DNA of 64,000 nucleotides from Leptolyngbya cf. ectocarpi LEGE 11479 (GCF_015207065.1 NZ_JADEXP010000002.1:1-64000); one strand, 5' to 3'; counted from the first letter of the stretch, positions 1 to 9,218 are shown. The notes: generated by a model from the letters alone, not told the origin. Numbers and translations: made by a program.

Positions 1-29
1 ACATAGCCCCATGTCAGAAACTGGCAGCC

Positions 30-731
30 CTAGACTGCAGCCAGTTCAGGGGTAGGACGCTTACTGTTACGAATACTGCTAACAGCTTCAGCATAGTCTG
101 GAGCATTAAATACAGCAGAGCCCGCAACAATTGCATTAGCGCCTGCTTCTAGTACTTGCCAAGTATTATGTGCTTTTAAACCACCATCAACCTCAATCCA
201 TGGATCGAGACCTCGCTCATCACACATCTGACGGAGCTGACGAATCTTAGGTAGGACTGCCGGAATAAATTTTTGTCCGCCAAAGCCAGGATTGACACTC
301 ATAATCAGTACGAGATCACAAAGCTCCAACACATAGTCGATTAGCTCTAAAGGTGTCGAAGGATTAAGCACTACACCCGCTTGCTTACCCATATCGCGAA
401 TCCGGCTTAGGGTACTGTGTAAATGGGGTGAAGCGTTATGCTCAGCATGGACAGAGATAATATCAGCTCCCGCCTCAGCAAATGATTCGATATACTTCTC
501 TGGCTCGACAATCATCAAATGGACATCGAGGGGCTTTTGTGTGAGTGGTCGAATAGCTTTAACAATTAATGGACCAATGGTGATGTTGGGTACAAATCGA
601 CCATCCATTACATCAACATGAATCCAATCCGCACCAGCAGCATCTGCTGCCCGAATTTCATCCCCCAATCGACTAAAATCAGCCGATAAGATAGATGGGG
701 AAATAACAACAGATTTTTTTGATTGCGTCAT
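30..731 (-). CDS. rpe: Ribulose-phosphate 3-epimerase
   Basis: This 233-residue TIM-barrel enzyme interconverts ribulose 5-phosphate and xylulose 5-phosphate in the Calvin cycle and pentose phosphate pathway, in the cytosol. Family motifs are visible in order: the N-terminal [46 protein letters not shown] and GSAVF, covering the metal- and phosphate-binding loops. An in-frame start 9 codons upstream exists, but the start at 731 is chosen because it has a GAGAGG ribosome site and gives the usual N-terminus (MTQSKK then the first strand). It is divergent from the protease gene at 855. The family assignment is certain. Confidence 0.97.
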   Translation of the reverse strand: MTQSKKSVVISPSILSADFSRLGDEIRAADAAGADWIHVDVMDGRFVPNITIGPLIVKAIRPLTQKPLDVHLMIVEPEKYIESFAEAGADIISVHAEHNASPHLHSTLSRIRDMGKQAGVVLNPSTPLELIDYVLELCDLVLIMSVNPGFGGQKFIPAVLPKIRQLRQMCDERGLDPWIEVDGGLKAHNTWQVLEAGANAIVAGSAVFNAPDYAEAVSSIRNSKRPTPELAAV

Positions 732-854
732 GGGAAGCCTCTCGTAATCACCATTCATAGTGACTATCGTAACAAAAACTTAGTATCAAAATCGTTACAA
801 ACTGCTCTAGCTGATGCTATTCATCGTCTCAACGTACTTTTTATGGGAGTTTTT

Positions 855-2549
855 ATGGGGATTTTTCAGCAACTATCAGGTAGAGCTTGTGCCCTCGGCA
901 ACACTCAGGTAAAGCATCTATTGTCTCCCATCGCCCTAGTAGCAGGATTTATAAGTGGGATTCCAGCCCTTGCACTTTCTGTGTCTGTTGGAGCAGATGG
1001 CATTGATGCTCGACGTTTACATGAGGCACCTTTTAATCTCACAGGTAAAAAAATTGCCATTGGCCAAGTTGAAGGTGGACGCCCAGGGTTATTTGGCCTA
1101 GACAAATTGTCCACCGCGAACAATCCGGTCACCGTCAACCAGGTTCTACAGCTTGACGGCCCTGCTGTCGCCGATGATTTTGTAGATAATCATGCTAATC
1201 ATGTAGCAAGCGTCATGATTAGCCAGGATAAACGATTAATCGGTGTAGCACCCGATGCCACTCTGTTTTCTGCCGCAATCGGCCCCCTGACAAGCGAGTT
1301 GAGCGGTCAGCCTCAAGAATGTGTCACCACCCAGCACATAGCCCTTCGCAACAGCGGGGATGTGCGCGCCATCAACTTTAGCTTTGGTGAACCTCTAGTA
1401 AGCGATCCTCGCCCCAATGCCAGCCTCGATGGCAATGCATTACTCACCCAATGTGTCGACTGGTCTAGCATCGTCCATGATGCCCTGTACGTGATTGCTG
1501 GCAACCAGGGGGGAGGTGGAATTCCTATCCCTACTGATAACTTTAATGGCATTAATGTCGCCTACTCCACTCAGGTAGAGGGCCGCTTTGCCAAAATTGA
1601 CTATGCAAACGCGGGTAGTGAGCCTACATTTAATCCTCGTGGAACAGCAAGCCCTGAATCCAACGATGGACCTCGGCGCTCGATTAGTTTAGTCGCACCC
1701 GGAGATGACATCAGCCTGCTAAATCCTAATGGTCAAGAGGCCTTTAGCAGTGGCTCTAGCTTTGCGGCTCCTCACGTAGCAGCAACAGTTGCTTTACTGC
1801 AGGAGTGGAGCGATCGACAAATTCGCTCAGGGCAGCCTCGCTGGAGCTTAGATGCCCGTGACCCGATGGTAATGAAAGCGGTATTGCTAAATGCCGCCGA
1901 TAAAATCCTGGATACAGGGGACGGTCAAAATTTAGGGATGGCACGAACCTTATTAGATGAAGCTAATCGTACTTGGATTGAATCGGATGCTTATAGCAAT
2001 CAGCAAATACCTCTACACAATGAGCTAGGTACAGGACATCTCAACGCCTTTCGAGCTTACGAACAATTTAATGGCGGTCAGTGGGCACCTGGAAATGTAG
2101 CGATTCAAGGTTGGGACTATAACTCTCTGCCAATGGCCACCCCATCTGAAAATGGCGGCCCTACTTATGTCGAATATATTATTGAGCAGCCCCTCAAATC
2201 AGACAGCTATTTTGCCGCAACCCTAACGTGGGAGCGCCAAGTTTACTTGGCAGACGATAATAACAATGGTTTGTATGATAGCGGTGAAAGCTTTAGTAAT
2301 AGTGGTCTTAATGATCTCAACCTGTACCTGATGCCGATCGATGAAGATGACATATCCAAAAGCATTTGGTCCTCAGTCAGTGAAGTAGACAGTGTTGAAC
2401 ATATCTTTCACAAAATCCCCCAGGCTGGTCGATATAAGCTGAGGGTTGTTTATCAACAGCGAGTAACCTCTGAAACGCCTCAAAGTTACGGTTTAGCTTG
2501 GTGGGGTGTGGGTACGTCAGCAGAAACCATCAGCAACGCACAGCCATGA
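855..2549 (+). CDS. S8 (subtilisin-like) family protein, exported, atypical catalytic Asp
   Basis: This 564-residue protein has a hydrophobic N-terminal segment (about residues 20-40) that looks like a signal peptide, then a subtilisin-like domain. The HANHVAS motif places the catalytic His near residue 113, AGNQG gives the oxyanion Asn, and GSSFAAPHVA puts the nucleophile Ser near 302. Where subtilases have Asp in the first strand motif, this protein reads IAIGQVEGG with Glu near residue 73, so activity is uncertain. The start at 855 is preferred to 843 because GGGAG lies 5 nt upstream of it. The C-terminal third (about 400-564) is a probable beta domain. Its stop codon overlaps the cupin start (ATGA), so the two are translationally coupled. 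Confidence 0.85.
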   Translation: MGIFQQLSGRACALGNTQVKHLLSPIALVAGFISGIPALALSVSVGADGIDARRLHEAPFNLTGKKIAIGQVEGGRPGLFGLDKLSTANNPVTVNQVLQLDGPAVADDFVDNHANHVASVMISQDKRLIGVAPDATLFSAAIGPLTSELSGQPQECVTTQHIALRNSGDVRAINFSFGEPLVSDPRPNASLDGNALLTQCVDWSSIVHDALYVIAGNQGGGGIPIPTDNFNGINVAYSTQVEGRFAKIDYANAGSEPTFNPRGTASPESNDGPRRSISLVAPGDDISLLNPNGQEAFSSGSSFAAPHVAATVALLQEWSDRQIRSGQPRWSLDARDPMVMKAVLLNAADKILDTGDGQNLGMARTLLDEANRTWIESDAYSNQQIPLHNELGTGHLNAFRAYEQFNGGQWAPGNVAIQGWDYNSLPMATPSENGGPTYVEYIIEQPLKSDSYFAATLTWERQVYLADDNNNGLYDSGESFSNSGLNDLNLYLMPIDEDDISKSIWSSVSEVDSVEHIFHKIPQAGRYKLRVVYQQRVTSETPQSYGLAWWGVGTSAETISNAQP

Positions 2550-2821
2550 ATGCTATCCAAGTTACACATCACCCCCATCAGTCTGATCTAGAGGCCATGG
2601 GAGTCTTTTCATGGCCCATATGGCAAAAAGAAACGTCAGAATTTCCCTGGCATTATGATGAGCCAGAAACCTGCTACTTTTTGGCTGGGGCGGTTACCGT
2701 CACGCCAGACGATGGGGAGCCCATATCCATAGGGCAAGGCGATTTGGTCAGGTTTCCTGCAGGAATGAGCTGTACTTGGCGCATAGACACTGCTGTCAGA
2801 AAGCACTATTCGTTTGGCTAG
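2546..2821 (+). CDS. Small cupin-domain protein (cupin_3/DUF861 type)
   Basis: This 91-residue single-domain cupin is read from an ATG that overlaps the stop of the S8 protein (ATGA). The core shows WHYDEPETCYFLAG, then DDGEPISIGQGDLVRFPAG, matching the two cupin motifs of the EutQ-like group. The Tyr/Glu pattern is typical of the subclass that often lacks a full metal site. The substrate is unknown. Coupling to an exported protease-like protein is conserved only as far as this window shows, so a shared role is inference. A bidirectional terminator follows. Confidence 0.8.
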   Translation: MNAIQVTHHPHQSDLEAMGVFSWPIWQKETSEFPWHYDEPETCYFLAGAVTVTPDDGEPISIGQGDLVRFPAGMSCTWRIDTAVRKHYSFG

Positions 2822-2880
2822 CGAATTCCTAAACGTTCAATATCTCTAGTATCAAATATTTAACAAAGTTTGGTGCCTGT

Positions 2881-2921
2881 AAAAATGCCCCTCTAACGTT
2901 GCGCTGCGAAGGGGCATTTTT
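2881..2921. terminator. Bidirectional rho-independent terminator
   Basis: A 12-bp stem (AAAAATGCCCCT paired with AGGGGCATTTTT) with A- and T-runs on either side sits between the cupin gene (+) and nblA (-). It can end transcription from both directions. Confidence 0.85.
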
Positions 2922-2940
2922 CGTTACTACCACAACCATA

Positions 2941-3108
2941 TCAAGCATTCTTGAGTAAATGCTTCACCAGATTGTCCTTAACCATCATCTGGCGCATGAC
3001 CTCGAGTACATAGTTCTGCGCATCCTCGTGGGAAAGATTACGTACTTGCTCTTTTAAGACCTGCAGCTGGAACTGCTGCTCTAATGTCAACTGACCGGGC
3101 ATATCCAT
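2941..3108 (-). CDS. nblA: Phycobilisome degradation protein NblA
   Basis: This 55-residue protein matches NblA, the small helical adaptor that targets phycobilisomes for Clp-dependent degradation during nitrogen, sulfur or light stress. The recognisable core is LTLEQQFQLQVLKEQ, followed by a second helix with EVMRQMMVKDNLVKHLLK. The start at 3108 has a strong GGAGGAG site 6 nt upstream. A second ATG two codons in is possible but less well spaced. The 460-bp region upstream would carry its stress-responsive promoter. No clear NtcA box (GTA-N8-TAC) was found by eye. Length and sequence are typical of the family. Confidence 0.93.
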   Translation of the reverse strand: MDMPGQLTLEQQFQLQVLKEQVRNLSHEDAQNYVLEVMRQMMVKDNLVKHLLKNA

Positions 3109-3570
3109 TGGTCACTCCTCCAGAAATCACTATCGATAACAGCCGTGTTAGTCCGCTGTTGTTATGGTGATCTTAGCCACGCACTAGTTAACCGTCAACC
3201 TGTCAAGCAATAAATAATCAAAGAAATATTTATTTACAAAGACAGTTGCGTTTTGGTAGTGAAATAGGCAGAAACACCTTGTAGTTTATTGGAGCTTGAG
3301 TAAATCTACAGGCGGTTTCTTAGAATTTTCAAATACGTTCTCATAAAAGGTGCAACCATAGCTGGGGCTGATAAACAGGCTTTATAAAGCTGATTGTTTT
3401 TAATTATCTAGCAAGAGAATATTTTCAGGCATTCCTTTTTAGCCGGACTTCGACTCCGCTCAGTCCTCTACTTGTACCGTTGAGGAATATGAATTTTATT
3501 GAGTCCTCTGTCCTTAGCTAGGAGCCTTATCCAAATAGAAGAAAGCTTGGAAGACTTACAAGAAAAATAA
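3109..3570. other. Gene-free region between nblA and the NYN gene
   Basis: No credible coding frame or RNA gene was seen. It contains the nblA 5' region and, near 3447-3468, a GGACTTCGACTCCGCTCAGT word that resembles a dispersed cyanobacterial repeat. Only one copy lies in the window, so this is not established. Confidence 0.4.
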
Positions 3571-4140
3571 TTAATTAGACGAGCTATCTACAATTCCTAT
3601 ATTGTTAGACAAAAGTTGTTCTTTACTCAACGAAAAAGCTTCATCGCACACATTCTGAAGTTCTCTGGGCACTGGACGGAAAAGCGATAATACACCGGTC
3701 TGACAACCCAAATCCTGTACCCGTTCAATGACTGGCACAAACTCCTGGTCGGTCGTCACTATCAGCGCATAATCATAGTTCTTCATCGCTGCGTGATACA
3801 CCATATCTGATACGAGATGCACATCAACTCCCTTCTCGCTATAGTTGCCACCACCGATAGGAATTGCAAATCCTAGGATAACTTTTGAGGTTTGTAATAT
3901 GTCCTGTTCGTGCTCATTTTCAAACCATGCTAAATGAGGCTCACAGGTATAGAAAAACGTCCTGATTAACTGACGTCCTTCCAGAAACATTTCACCGATC
4001 CAATGAATCGGTTTGATAATTTTAATTTCGGCTCCATTAATGCAATATCGAAAGTTGGTGCCATCGATAAATACCATCGCTTTTTGAGCCTGCAGCTCAG
4101 CTGTTTGCAGTCTTATACTGCTGCCGTAGGATTTAGACAT
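3571..4140 (-). CDS. NYN-domain (LabA/DUF88-like) PIN-fold protein
   Basis: This 189-residue protein has the NYN/PIN-like nuclease fold. Near residue 23 there is VFIDGTNF (first acidic residue and Asn), in the middle KGVDVHLVSDM (the Lys-Gly-Val-Asp motif), and then ALIVTTDQEFVPVIERV, equivalent to the usual SGDGDF strand with one acidic position changed. The family includes LabA and other putative RNases. The cellular role here is unknown. The C-terminal 20 residues are Ser/Asn-rich. No operon partner is evident. It lies just outside the integrated element. Confidence 0.8.
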   Translation of the reverse strand: MSKSYGSSIRLQTAELQAQKAMVFIDGTNFRYCINGAEIKIIKPIHWIGEMFLEGRQLIRTFFYTCEPHLAWFENEHEQDILQTSKVILGFAIPIGGGNYSEKGVDVHLVSDMVYHAAMKNYDYALIVTTDQEFVPVIERVQDLGCQTGVLSLFRPVPRELQNVCDEAFSLSKEQLLSNNIGIVDSSSN

Positions 4141-4667
4141 AGGGATGATTCCTGAGGTATCAAGGTATCAGAACTTGTTACCGGTAGTAGACATAATTGA
4201 GAAGCAGGCTGATATCTGACTGAGATCCAGGCTTCAATAAGAGGCGAAGTACTGGGTGGGAATTCATCTGCGATCGCACTTAGGTTTGGTCGTTTTCGTT
4301 GTAGATGCTGTAGTAACAACCAAACTGCTTCCACTGATCCAGCATGTTCCATGTCCCACTTTCTGTACGAGTGGTTCCTATATAGACCAGGCTGGCCTCT
4401 ATGAGGCCAGGCCGGATAGAAAGACGGCATGAGGGAGCATTGTCGCTGCACCCTTTAGCTTCTGTAAAGTCGTATAGAAGCATCTCTGTCTCTTATCAGA
4501 GAGGTAAATTCCAGATATATCAACTTGAATAATTAGCCCCAGCGCTCTCTAATTATTCAGCCCACCTGGAAGGTATCTGGTCAGCTATTAAGGGATAAAG
4601 GATTTTTACGCGAAAGCGTACGCTATGACGGCCCTGAAGAAATCCTCGATGACGCGATCCCGTTTGA
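4141..4667. other. Gene-free region left of the KGK/tRNA locus
   Basis: No supported gene was found; the open frames here are short and mutually overlapping. There is an 11-bp perfect inverted repeat, TGAATAATTAG at 4526-4536 and CTAATTATTCA at 4549-4559, without a T-run. A smaller GGCCT/AGGCC hairpin lies near 4390. Confidence 0.5.
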
Positions 4668-4683
4668 AGGTGCGATCTCACGT

Positions 4684-4953
4684 CTACTCAGTCGGTGCCT
4701 CGTCAGGAGTGAAGACCATGACGAACTGAACCTTGCCTTTGGTCCAGTTACCACCGGGAGACAGCACCTCGCATGGTGTTCCTGGGTCAGTCCATGGCTT
4801 CAACTGCTGTTGTTTGCTCATTACTGAACCCATAACCTGAGCTGCTTGGGCACCCATAAAAGTTTGACCAATATCAGGTGCCAGGTTTTTATCATTGAGC
4901 CTGACCACGGTGTCTGGCTGAACAATCTTGGGCTTATTTTGAGGTTCACTCAT
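4684..4953 (-). CDS. KGK-domain small protein, copy 1
   Basis: This 89-residue protein ends with the cyanobacterial KGK pattern: CEVLSPGGNWTKGK, then a hydrophobic strand and TPDEAP. The family has no established function. It lies downstream of tRNA-Thr on the same strand, and a diverged paralogue is at 25144. The N-terminal 25 and C-terminal 20 residues are better conserved between the copies than the middle (NDKNLAP here, GKDVTAP there). It is probably the original chromosomal copy, since it lies outside the inferred left edge of the element. Family assignment rests on the C-terminal motif. Confidence 0.65.
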   Translation of the reverse strand: MSEPQNKPKIVQPDTVVRLNDKNLAPDIGQTFMGAQAAQVMGSVMSKQQQLKPWTDPGTPCEVLSPGGNWTKGKVQFVMVFTPDEAPTE

Positions 4954-4978
4954 AAACGCTAGAAGCCTTATGTGATAA

Positions 4979-5050
<72 letters not shown>

Positions 5051-5053
5051 TGG

Positions 5054-5138
5054 TGGTGGGCCGTGTTGGATTCGAACCAACGTAGGCGTAGCCAGCGGAT
5101 TTACAGTCCGCCCCCATTAACCACTCGGGCAACGACCC
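5054..5138 (-). tRNA. tRNA-Tyr (GTA), left copy, CCA encoded
   Basis: A class II tRNA with a long variable arm: acceptor GGGTCGT/ACGGCCC, anticodon loop ACTGTAAATC (GTA), T arm GGTTCGAATCC, and an encoded CCA (5054-5056). It is identical to 25514-25598. A GCCGGAT/ATCCGGC hairpin lies just upstream, between it and the tRNA-Phe fragment. Confidence 0.95.
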
Positions 5139-5160
5139 ACAATGCCGGATTATCCGGCGA

Positions 5161-5203
5161 TGCCAGGAGGCGGACTTGAACCGCCGACACGAGGATTTTC
5201 AGT
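5161..5203 (-). pseudogene. 3' fragment of tRNA-Phe (attL)
   Basis: The 43 nt match exactly the 3' half of the intact tRNA-Phe at 25621-25693, from the anticodon loop (ACTGAAAATC) to the discriminator base. The 5' half is missing and replaced by unrelated sequence from 5204 on. This is the expected remnant after tyrosine-recombinase integration at a tRNA anticodon-loop site. Confidence 0.92.
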
Positions 5204-5295
5204 GCTGTCTGCCGCTATTGCCTTCATAGAAAGGATTCAGCTTATAGCTTCCTAGTTCTGACACGCGATTCGGCGCTTCATCCGGAATACTTTCG

Positions 5296-5625
5296 CTATT
5301 TGCGATCGCGCTCTATTTCCCAGATAGCTCGCTGGGCACACCACTCCAGGCTTCTGTTTGGATGCCTCGTTTTGACACCCTGAATTAGGCGTTGAGTGGT
5401 AGCAGAGTCGCGAGTTAAGACGTTTAGCTGCTGCATTGAATAATCACTGGCTCCATCTTTGATGCCAGGATTGTGAACCGCACGATTAACGCGTCTACCC
5501 CTTTGTTTGCGTTGATGTGCCCTCCCAAGGCTAAAAAACGGACGTCCTTCCCGCTCACACTTTTCCCATTGGATGCAAAGAAAACTAATTGATGCAGCAA
5601 TCAAGCCAGGTAGCAAAAAACGCAT
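5296..5625 (-). CDS. Small membrane-anchored protein of unknown function
   Basis: This 109-residue protein starts with a hydrophobic segment (MRFLLPGLIAASISFLCI) that is a signal anchor or signal peptide. A very basic stretch follows, about residues 38-50. The C-terminal part (HPNRSLEWCAQRAIWEIERDR) looks helical. I do not recognise the family. It is the leftmost gene of the element and is transcribed toward the truncated tRNA-Phe, so it could supply transcription to the left tRNA-Tyr/Thr copies. Confidence 0.6.
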   Translation of the reverse strand: MRFLLPGLIAASISFLCIQWEKCEREGRPFFSLGRAHQRKQRGRRVNRAVHNPGIKDGASDYSMQQLNVLTRDSATTQRLIQGVKTRHPNRSLEWCAQRAIWEIERDRK

Positions 5626-5761
5626 TTTGATTTTTAGTGCGGTTTCTTTTTATTCACCCTAATTGTTCACGGACTGGGCATTGTTGGGCTCAAATTCATA
5701 TACTTCAAGGTACGAAGTTCTAGAACATTGAACTTGCCTACAAAAAAACAGGAGCGGAGCT

Positions 5762-6082
5762 ATGTTGTTTCAAGCGTCACATATTCCATCTGATATCGAT
5801 ACTTATGAAAAGCTAACGTGTTGGGCATGCACGATTCTGAATGCCCATGGCTACGCTCTTGACTACAATGAGCGGCCTGCATCAGTCGTTACTGGTGATA
5901 GTGGCATTCAACCAATATTTGAGCGCAATGGCCCGATTGTCAGTCACCAGAAAGACCAGCGGTTAATCTTTCGCCTTTCATTTGCACTTGAAGATGACCA
6001 CAGCGGTGGTTCCTACTCTATGGAGTACCAAGCAGCCAAAGAAATTCTTACCACACCTGTAAACGTTGATTACATCGCTTAA
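5762..6082 (+). CDS. Hypothetical protein, first gene of the plus-strand block
   Basis: This 106-residue soluble protein has no recognised domain. It has a good ribosome site (AGGAGCGGAGCT before ATG). The sequence alternates short strands and helices with an acidic middle (EDDHSGGSYSMEY). The next gene starts 2 nt after its stop, so it opens a tightly packed operon running to 12389. The 136 bp upstream, to 5625, should hold the promoter shared divergently with the 5296-5625 gene. Confidence 0.7.
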   Translation: MLFQASHIPSDIDTYEKLTCWACTILNAHGYALDYNERPASVVTGDSGIQPIFERNGPIVSHQKDQRLIFRLSFALEDDHSGGSYSMEYQAAKEILTTPVNVDYIA

Positions 6083-6084
6083 AT

Positions 6085-8283
6085 ATGCCAGTCCCAACAA
6101 CAACGTCTGGTGCTAGGGAAATGCTGGGGGCTGCCTATAATGCCCCTTCGGCCAGCCCTGCTAGTGCGATGACTGCCAGTCAAGCCAAGCAAATAGGGCA
6201 ACTAAACAAAGCAGCTGGATTTAATCAGCCGTCCAACTTTAGGCCACTAGCTAGGGCACTAACTCCGAGTCCTAGGCCACTGGCAAATACACCTACTGGT
6301 CGAGCTGCTATCAACGGTGCTGCATCGGGGTTAGCCAAAGTTCAAGCTAGTGCTCCTGTCGCTGGAGCACTGAGAGCTACAGCCCCTGTCGCTAAAGCCG
6401 CTGGCAGATTCATTGGTCCTGCTGCTGGTGGTGGTGTTATCACAGCAGGGCTGTCTCTAGCTAATGGTTTAGCTGACCCGAGCACATCTGCAGGTGCAGC
6501 CGCCACTGGTGCAACCGGTGCAGGTGCAGGTGCGTATGCTGGTGCATTGCTTGGCTCACTTGGTGGCCCAGCTGGCGCAGTTATTGGCTCTATAGCTGGT
6601 GGCGCAATAGGGCAATGGGCAGGTGATAGATTGGGTCAGTCACTATTCCCCCAAAGAAGTGGACCCGCAGATGACTACGACACTAAAGCTTCTCCGTTCA
6701 CTGGTGGCCAAGAGGGCGGGATAAGGTACAGGTTTCAGGCACGAGGAGTAATTGATGGCAACCCTAGCAATTGGGCAACATTGACAGGCTTTGGCCCTAT
6801 TGCAATTCGTTACTTTGGGAATGTCCAGGGTGGCACGAACTACGAAATTACTGGCAATGGTAGCCGTATTACTGGAGGCGGTGCAGGTGACCCTGATGTG
6901 ATCGTAACAGCCCAAATCCGCAACATGGAAAGGCTGGACGGTGAACCAGATACAGGTGGCAACCCTATCCCAGTGACATCACCTGTGCCTGGTGCTACAC
7001 CGACTGGTCAGCCTAACCCCATAGAGGAAGGTAACCCCAACTTCCCTGGTTATTTAATTCCTGGTGCTGTTGGCCTAGGTGGGGCAGCGTTAGGCGGCGC
7101 TCTAGCCGGTGCTGGTGCCAATAGCCCCACAAAAAGCCCTAGCCTTGCTCCTAGTTTTGGCGCTGGCCCTGCCAATGCACCTAGACCTGCCAATAGCCCT
7201 CGTAAAACCCCAGGGCTAGGTAGTACCCCAAGGGCCGCCGGTTCAGCTGGCGCAACTGGGGGTGGAACAGTAGGTGGCAATACCAGAACGAAACCTAAGC
7301 CTAAGTGCCCATGCAACAAAGGCTTACTTGGTAGTATTGGCAACCTCCTAACCGGCAATGTTGGTCAAGGCGCACAGCTGGGGTTGCTGGGAAAGATTGA
7401 CGCGACCACCACGGCCACCAATGTCACCACCGCTGCCAATGCCGGTCAACTCGGTGCGATCGCAACCAAGCTCCAAACCATGCAAGCGTTCGCCGAGAAG
7501 GCGTGGAGGAACACACACGCCGACAAACTTATCAACCTGCTGACCCTAACCACGGTCATTCACAATGGGGCGATGATCAGTCGTGACATTGGCGAAACTC
7601 TGGGCTACGTGGTGAGCAACGGCCTGGCTGTAGTCGGTGTTAAGGACGAGGAAGGTAACGCCCTGGACATTAATGGACTGGTTGGTTCAAGTGTTTCGAA
7701 CTTCATCAAGTCAGTGGTGGGAGAGGATGTTTACAACGACACTCGTACCGCATGGCAAAAGGCAAACAGAGTGCTTCAAGCCGGGTCTAACATCATCTGG
7801 ACAATCCGAAATATCAATGACGCCACTCAAGATGTACTGGAATGGACCGCCGAAAACACGGGCAAGATTGGCAATGCCTTGATAAAGTACGGCGTTGTAG
7901 GAGACCGTGCCTATCCATTCATGTCTGAACGGGTTAAGGCTCAGGACTTCTACCGACGCAAATTCAGCCGGGTATTTGACGGCCTGGAGTCTGCTGAAAA
8001 TACAGCAAGCAGCTTGGCGGTCGTTACGTCCAACGTTCGCGAAATTCAGGAAGAAGTGAACGAACTGGGCGAGGCTAGGACTCGGTTCACTGATGCGGTG
8101 AGCGACTTTGGCCCTGAAGATATCCCAGGGTTACCCCCTGAAAATCAGTTATCTAGTAGCTCACCTGAAAACCAACCTATTGCAACAGCAGAGGCTGCAG
8201 CGGAGGCTGCTAGCCAGAGTCCTGATGTTGCGATCTCAACCGACGCTAACCGAGGAGACCCACCGGACGATGCCACTCCCTGA
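6085..8283 (+). CDS. Large Ala/Gly-rich protein with glycine-zipper segments
   Basis: This 732-residue protein was not recognised. The N-terminal 110 residues are Ala/Pro-rich and low in charge. About residues 112-185 form a long Gly/Ala hydrophobic stretch (AGAGAYAGALLGSLGGPAG, AVIGSIAGGAIGQWAG) typical of glycine zippers that insert in or pack against membranes. A compact region about 205-290 follows, then a Pro-rich linker, a second Gly/Ala segment (about 325-345) and a CPCNKG motif near 407. The last 300 residues are charged and helical. The layout suggests a secreted or membrane-associated structural protein. A virion, pore or cell-envelope role is possible but unproven. It is the largest gene of the operon and overlaps the next one by 14 nt. 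Confidence 0.75.
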   Translation: MPVPTTTSGAREMLGAAYNAPSASPASAMTASQAKQIGQLNKAAGFNQPSNFRPLARALTPSPRPLANTPTGRAAINGAASGLAKVQASAPVAGALRATAPVAKAAGRFIGPAAGGGVITAGLSLANGLADPSTSAGAAATGATGAGAGAYAGALLGSLGGPAGAVIGSIAGGAIGQWAGDRLGQSLFPQRSGPADDYDTKASPFTGGQEGGIRYRFQARGVIDGNPSNWATLTGFGPIAIRYFGNVQGGTNYEITGNGSRITGGGAGDPDVIVTAQIRNMERLDGEPDTGGNPIPVTSPVPGATPTGQPNPIEEGNPNFPGYLIPGAVGLGGAALGGALAGAGANSPTKSPSLAPSFGAGPANAPRPANSPRKTPGLGSTPRAAGSAGATGGGTVGGNTRTKPKPKCPCNKGLLGSIGNLLTGNVGQGAQLGLLGKIDATTTATNVTTAANAGQLGAIATKLQTMQAFAEKAWRNTHADKLINLLTLTTVIHNGAMISRDIGETLGYVVSNGLAVVGVKDEEGNALDINGLVGSSVSNFIKSVVGEDVYNDTRTAWQKANRVLQAGSNIIWTIRNINDATQDVLEWTAENTGKIGNALIKYGVVGDRAYPFMSERVKAQDFYRRKFSRVFDGLESAENTASSLAVVTSNVREIQEEVNELGEARTRFTDAVSDFGPEDIPGLPPENQLSSSSPENQPIATAEAAAEAASQSPDVAISTDANRGDPPDDATP

Positions 8284-9106
8284 TAACTTCAGTCCCGTAG
8301 AACATTTGCAGGACACCATTCGACGCACATTTAGCCGTGAGGTACGCGAATGGTTTCGCGATATCGATCTGGATGGTGACCTGGACATCGCCACGCCTCG
8401 CAGCAGCTTAGCCTTGGCCTGTGAGCATCGCGACGATGACAGCTTCAATATGACCATAGGGCGCATTCTCTTATTTGAAACGCTGCGTGGTAGGTTTGCC
8501 GATCGCCTGGTAAACGCTTCGAGTGGTGCTGGCTCTACCACTTACAGAACAGATGTTCGACGGCGGACACGCCCAAAAATCAGCCTTTACTTCATTGAGG
8601 ATGCCAATGACGTTGAGACCGGGTATGCACCAGTAGACGGGACTATCAGCTTTCGATTGATGGATCACACACCTAGCAGCATTACCCCAGTGATCGCACA
8701 GACTTACGCCCAGCGAATTAAGTCAAACTTTGATATAGGCGGTGGTTTTGTCTGGAAGAAAGGAAAAAACATGTACTCATACAGCGACTGGCCCAACGGG
8801 TATCAGTTGCAGTTGCTGTGTAGGACTGACACCGAAGCACGACGGATTGTGGACGCAGTGCTGGATGTACAAAGCCACGTGCCTGACTGGTCGTACTTCA
8901 ATGAAAAGATCAACGCGGAGCCAGCCTCGGCATTCCCAATTATTCCGGACATAGATCGTGCGTATGGGGAGCAGCGACGCCAGCCTAGGCGACGACCTGT
9001 GGCAGATGTTCGATTTCAGTATGCAACGCTCGAAGTCCTAGGTGTCGCCAATCCAGTTGTTTTAGTCGATCGCAGCGGAGTATTGCCAACAGCGCTAGTT
9101 AGTTGA
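8270..9106 (+). CDS. Hypothetical 278-residue protein
   Basis: The start at 8270 is used because a GAGGAG site precedes it and it overlaps the previous gene by 14 nt, the usual coupling in this block. The protein is soluble, with a helical N-terminal part (VEHLQDTIRRTFSREVREWF), a middle of alternating strands (RPKISLYFIEDAND) and a basic stretch near residue 240 (EQRRQPRRRP). No family was recognised. A 112-bp gap follows, the only sizeable one in the block, so a second promoter could lie there. Confidence 0.7.
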   Translation: MPLPDNFSPVEHLQDTIRRTFSREVREWFRDIDLDGDLDIATPRSSLALACEHRDDDSFNMTIGRILLFETLRGRFADRLVNASSGAGSTTYRTDVRRRTRPKISLYFIEDANDVETGYAPVDGTISFRLMDHTPSSITPVIAQTYAQRIKSNFDIGGGFVWKKGKNMYSYSDWPNGYQLQLLCRTDTEARRIVDAVLDVQSHVPDWSYFNEKINAEPASAFPIIPDIDRAYGEQRRQPRRRPVADVRFQYATLEVLGVANPVVLVDRSGVLPTALVS

Positions 9107-9218
9107 TTTTTTAGCACTATTGCCTAGGGTTGACAGGATAGGTTAAGCCCTTCCGGCTGAGTTTATCAACAAAAAAAGGGTGCTAAAACAGCGTTAGTTA
9201 TAGCAAGGTAGGCTCCCT

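Noticed and set aside
4113-4483. Two overlapping minus-strand frames upstream of the NYN gene
   Set aside because: They overlap each other and the NYN start, lack ribosome sites and show no recognisable domain.
7050-7358. 102-codon Pro/Leu-rich frame on the minus strand
   Set aside because: It is the complement of the Ala/Gly-rich part of the 732-residue protein and has no start signals.
9130-9167. Promoter with TTGACA at 9130 before the 9219 gene
   Set aside because: No -10 box lies at 16-18 bp; the closest TTTATC is 26 bp away, so the site is not supported.
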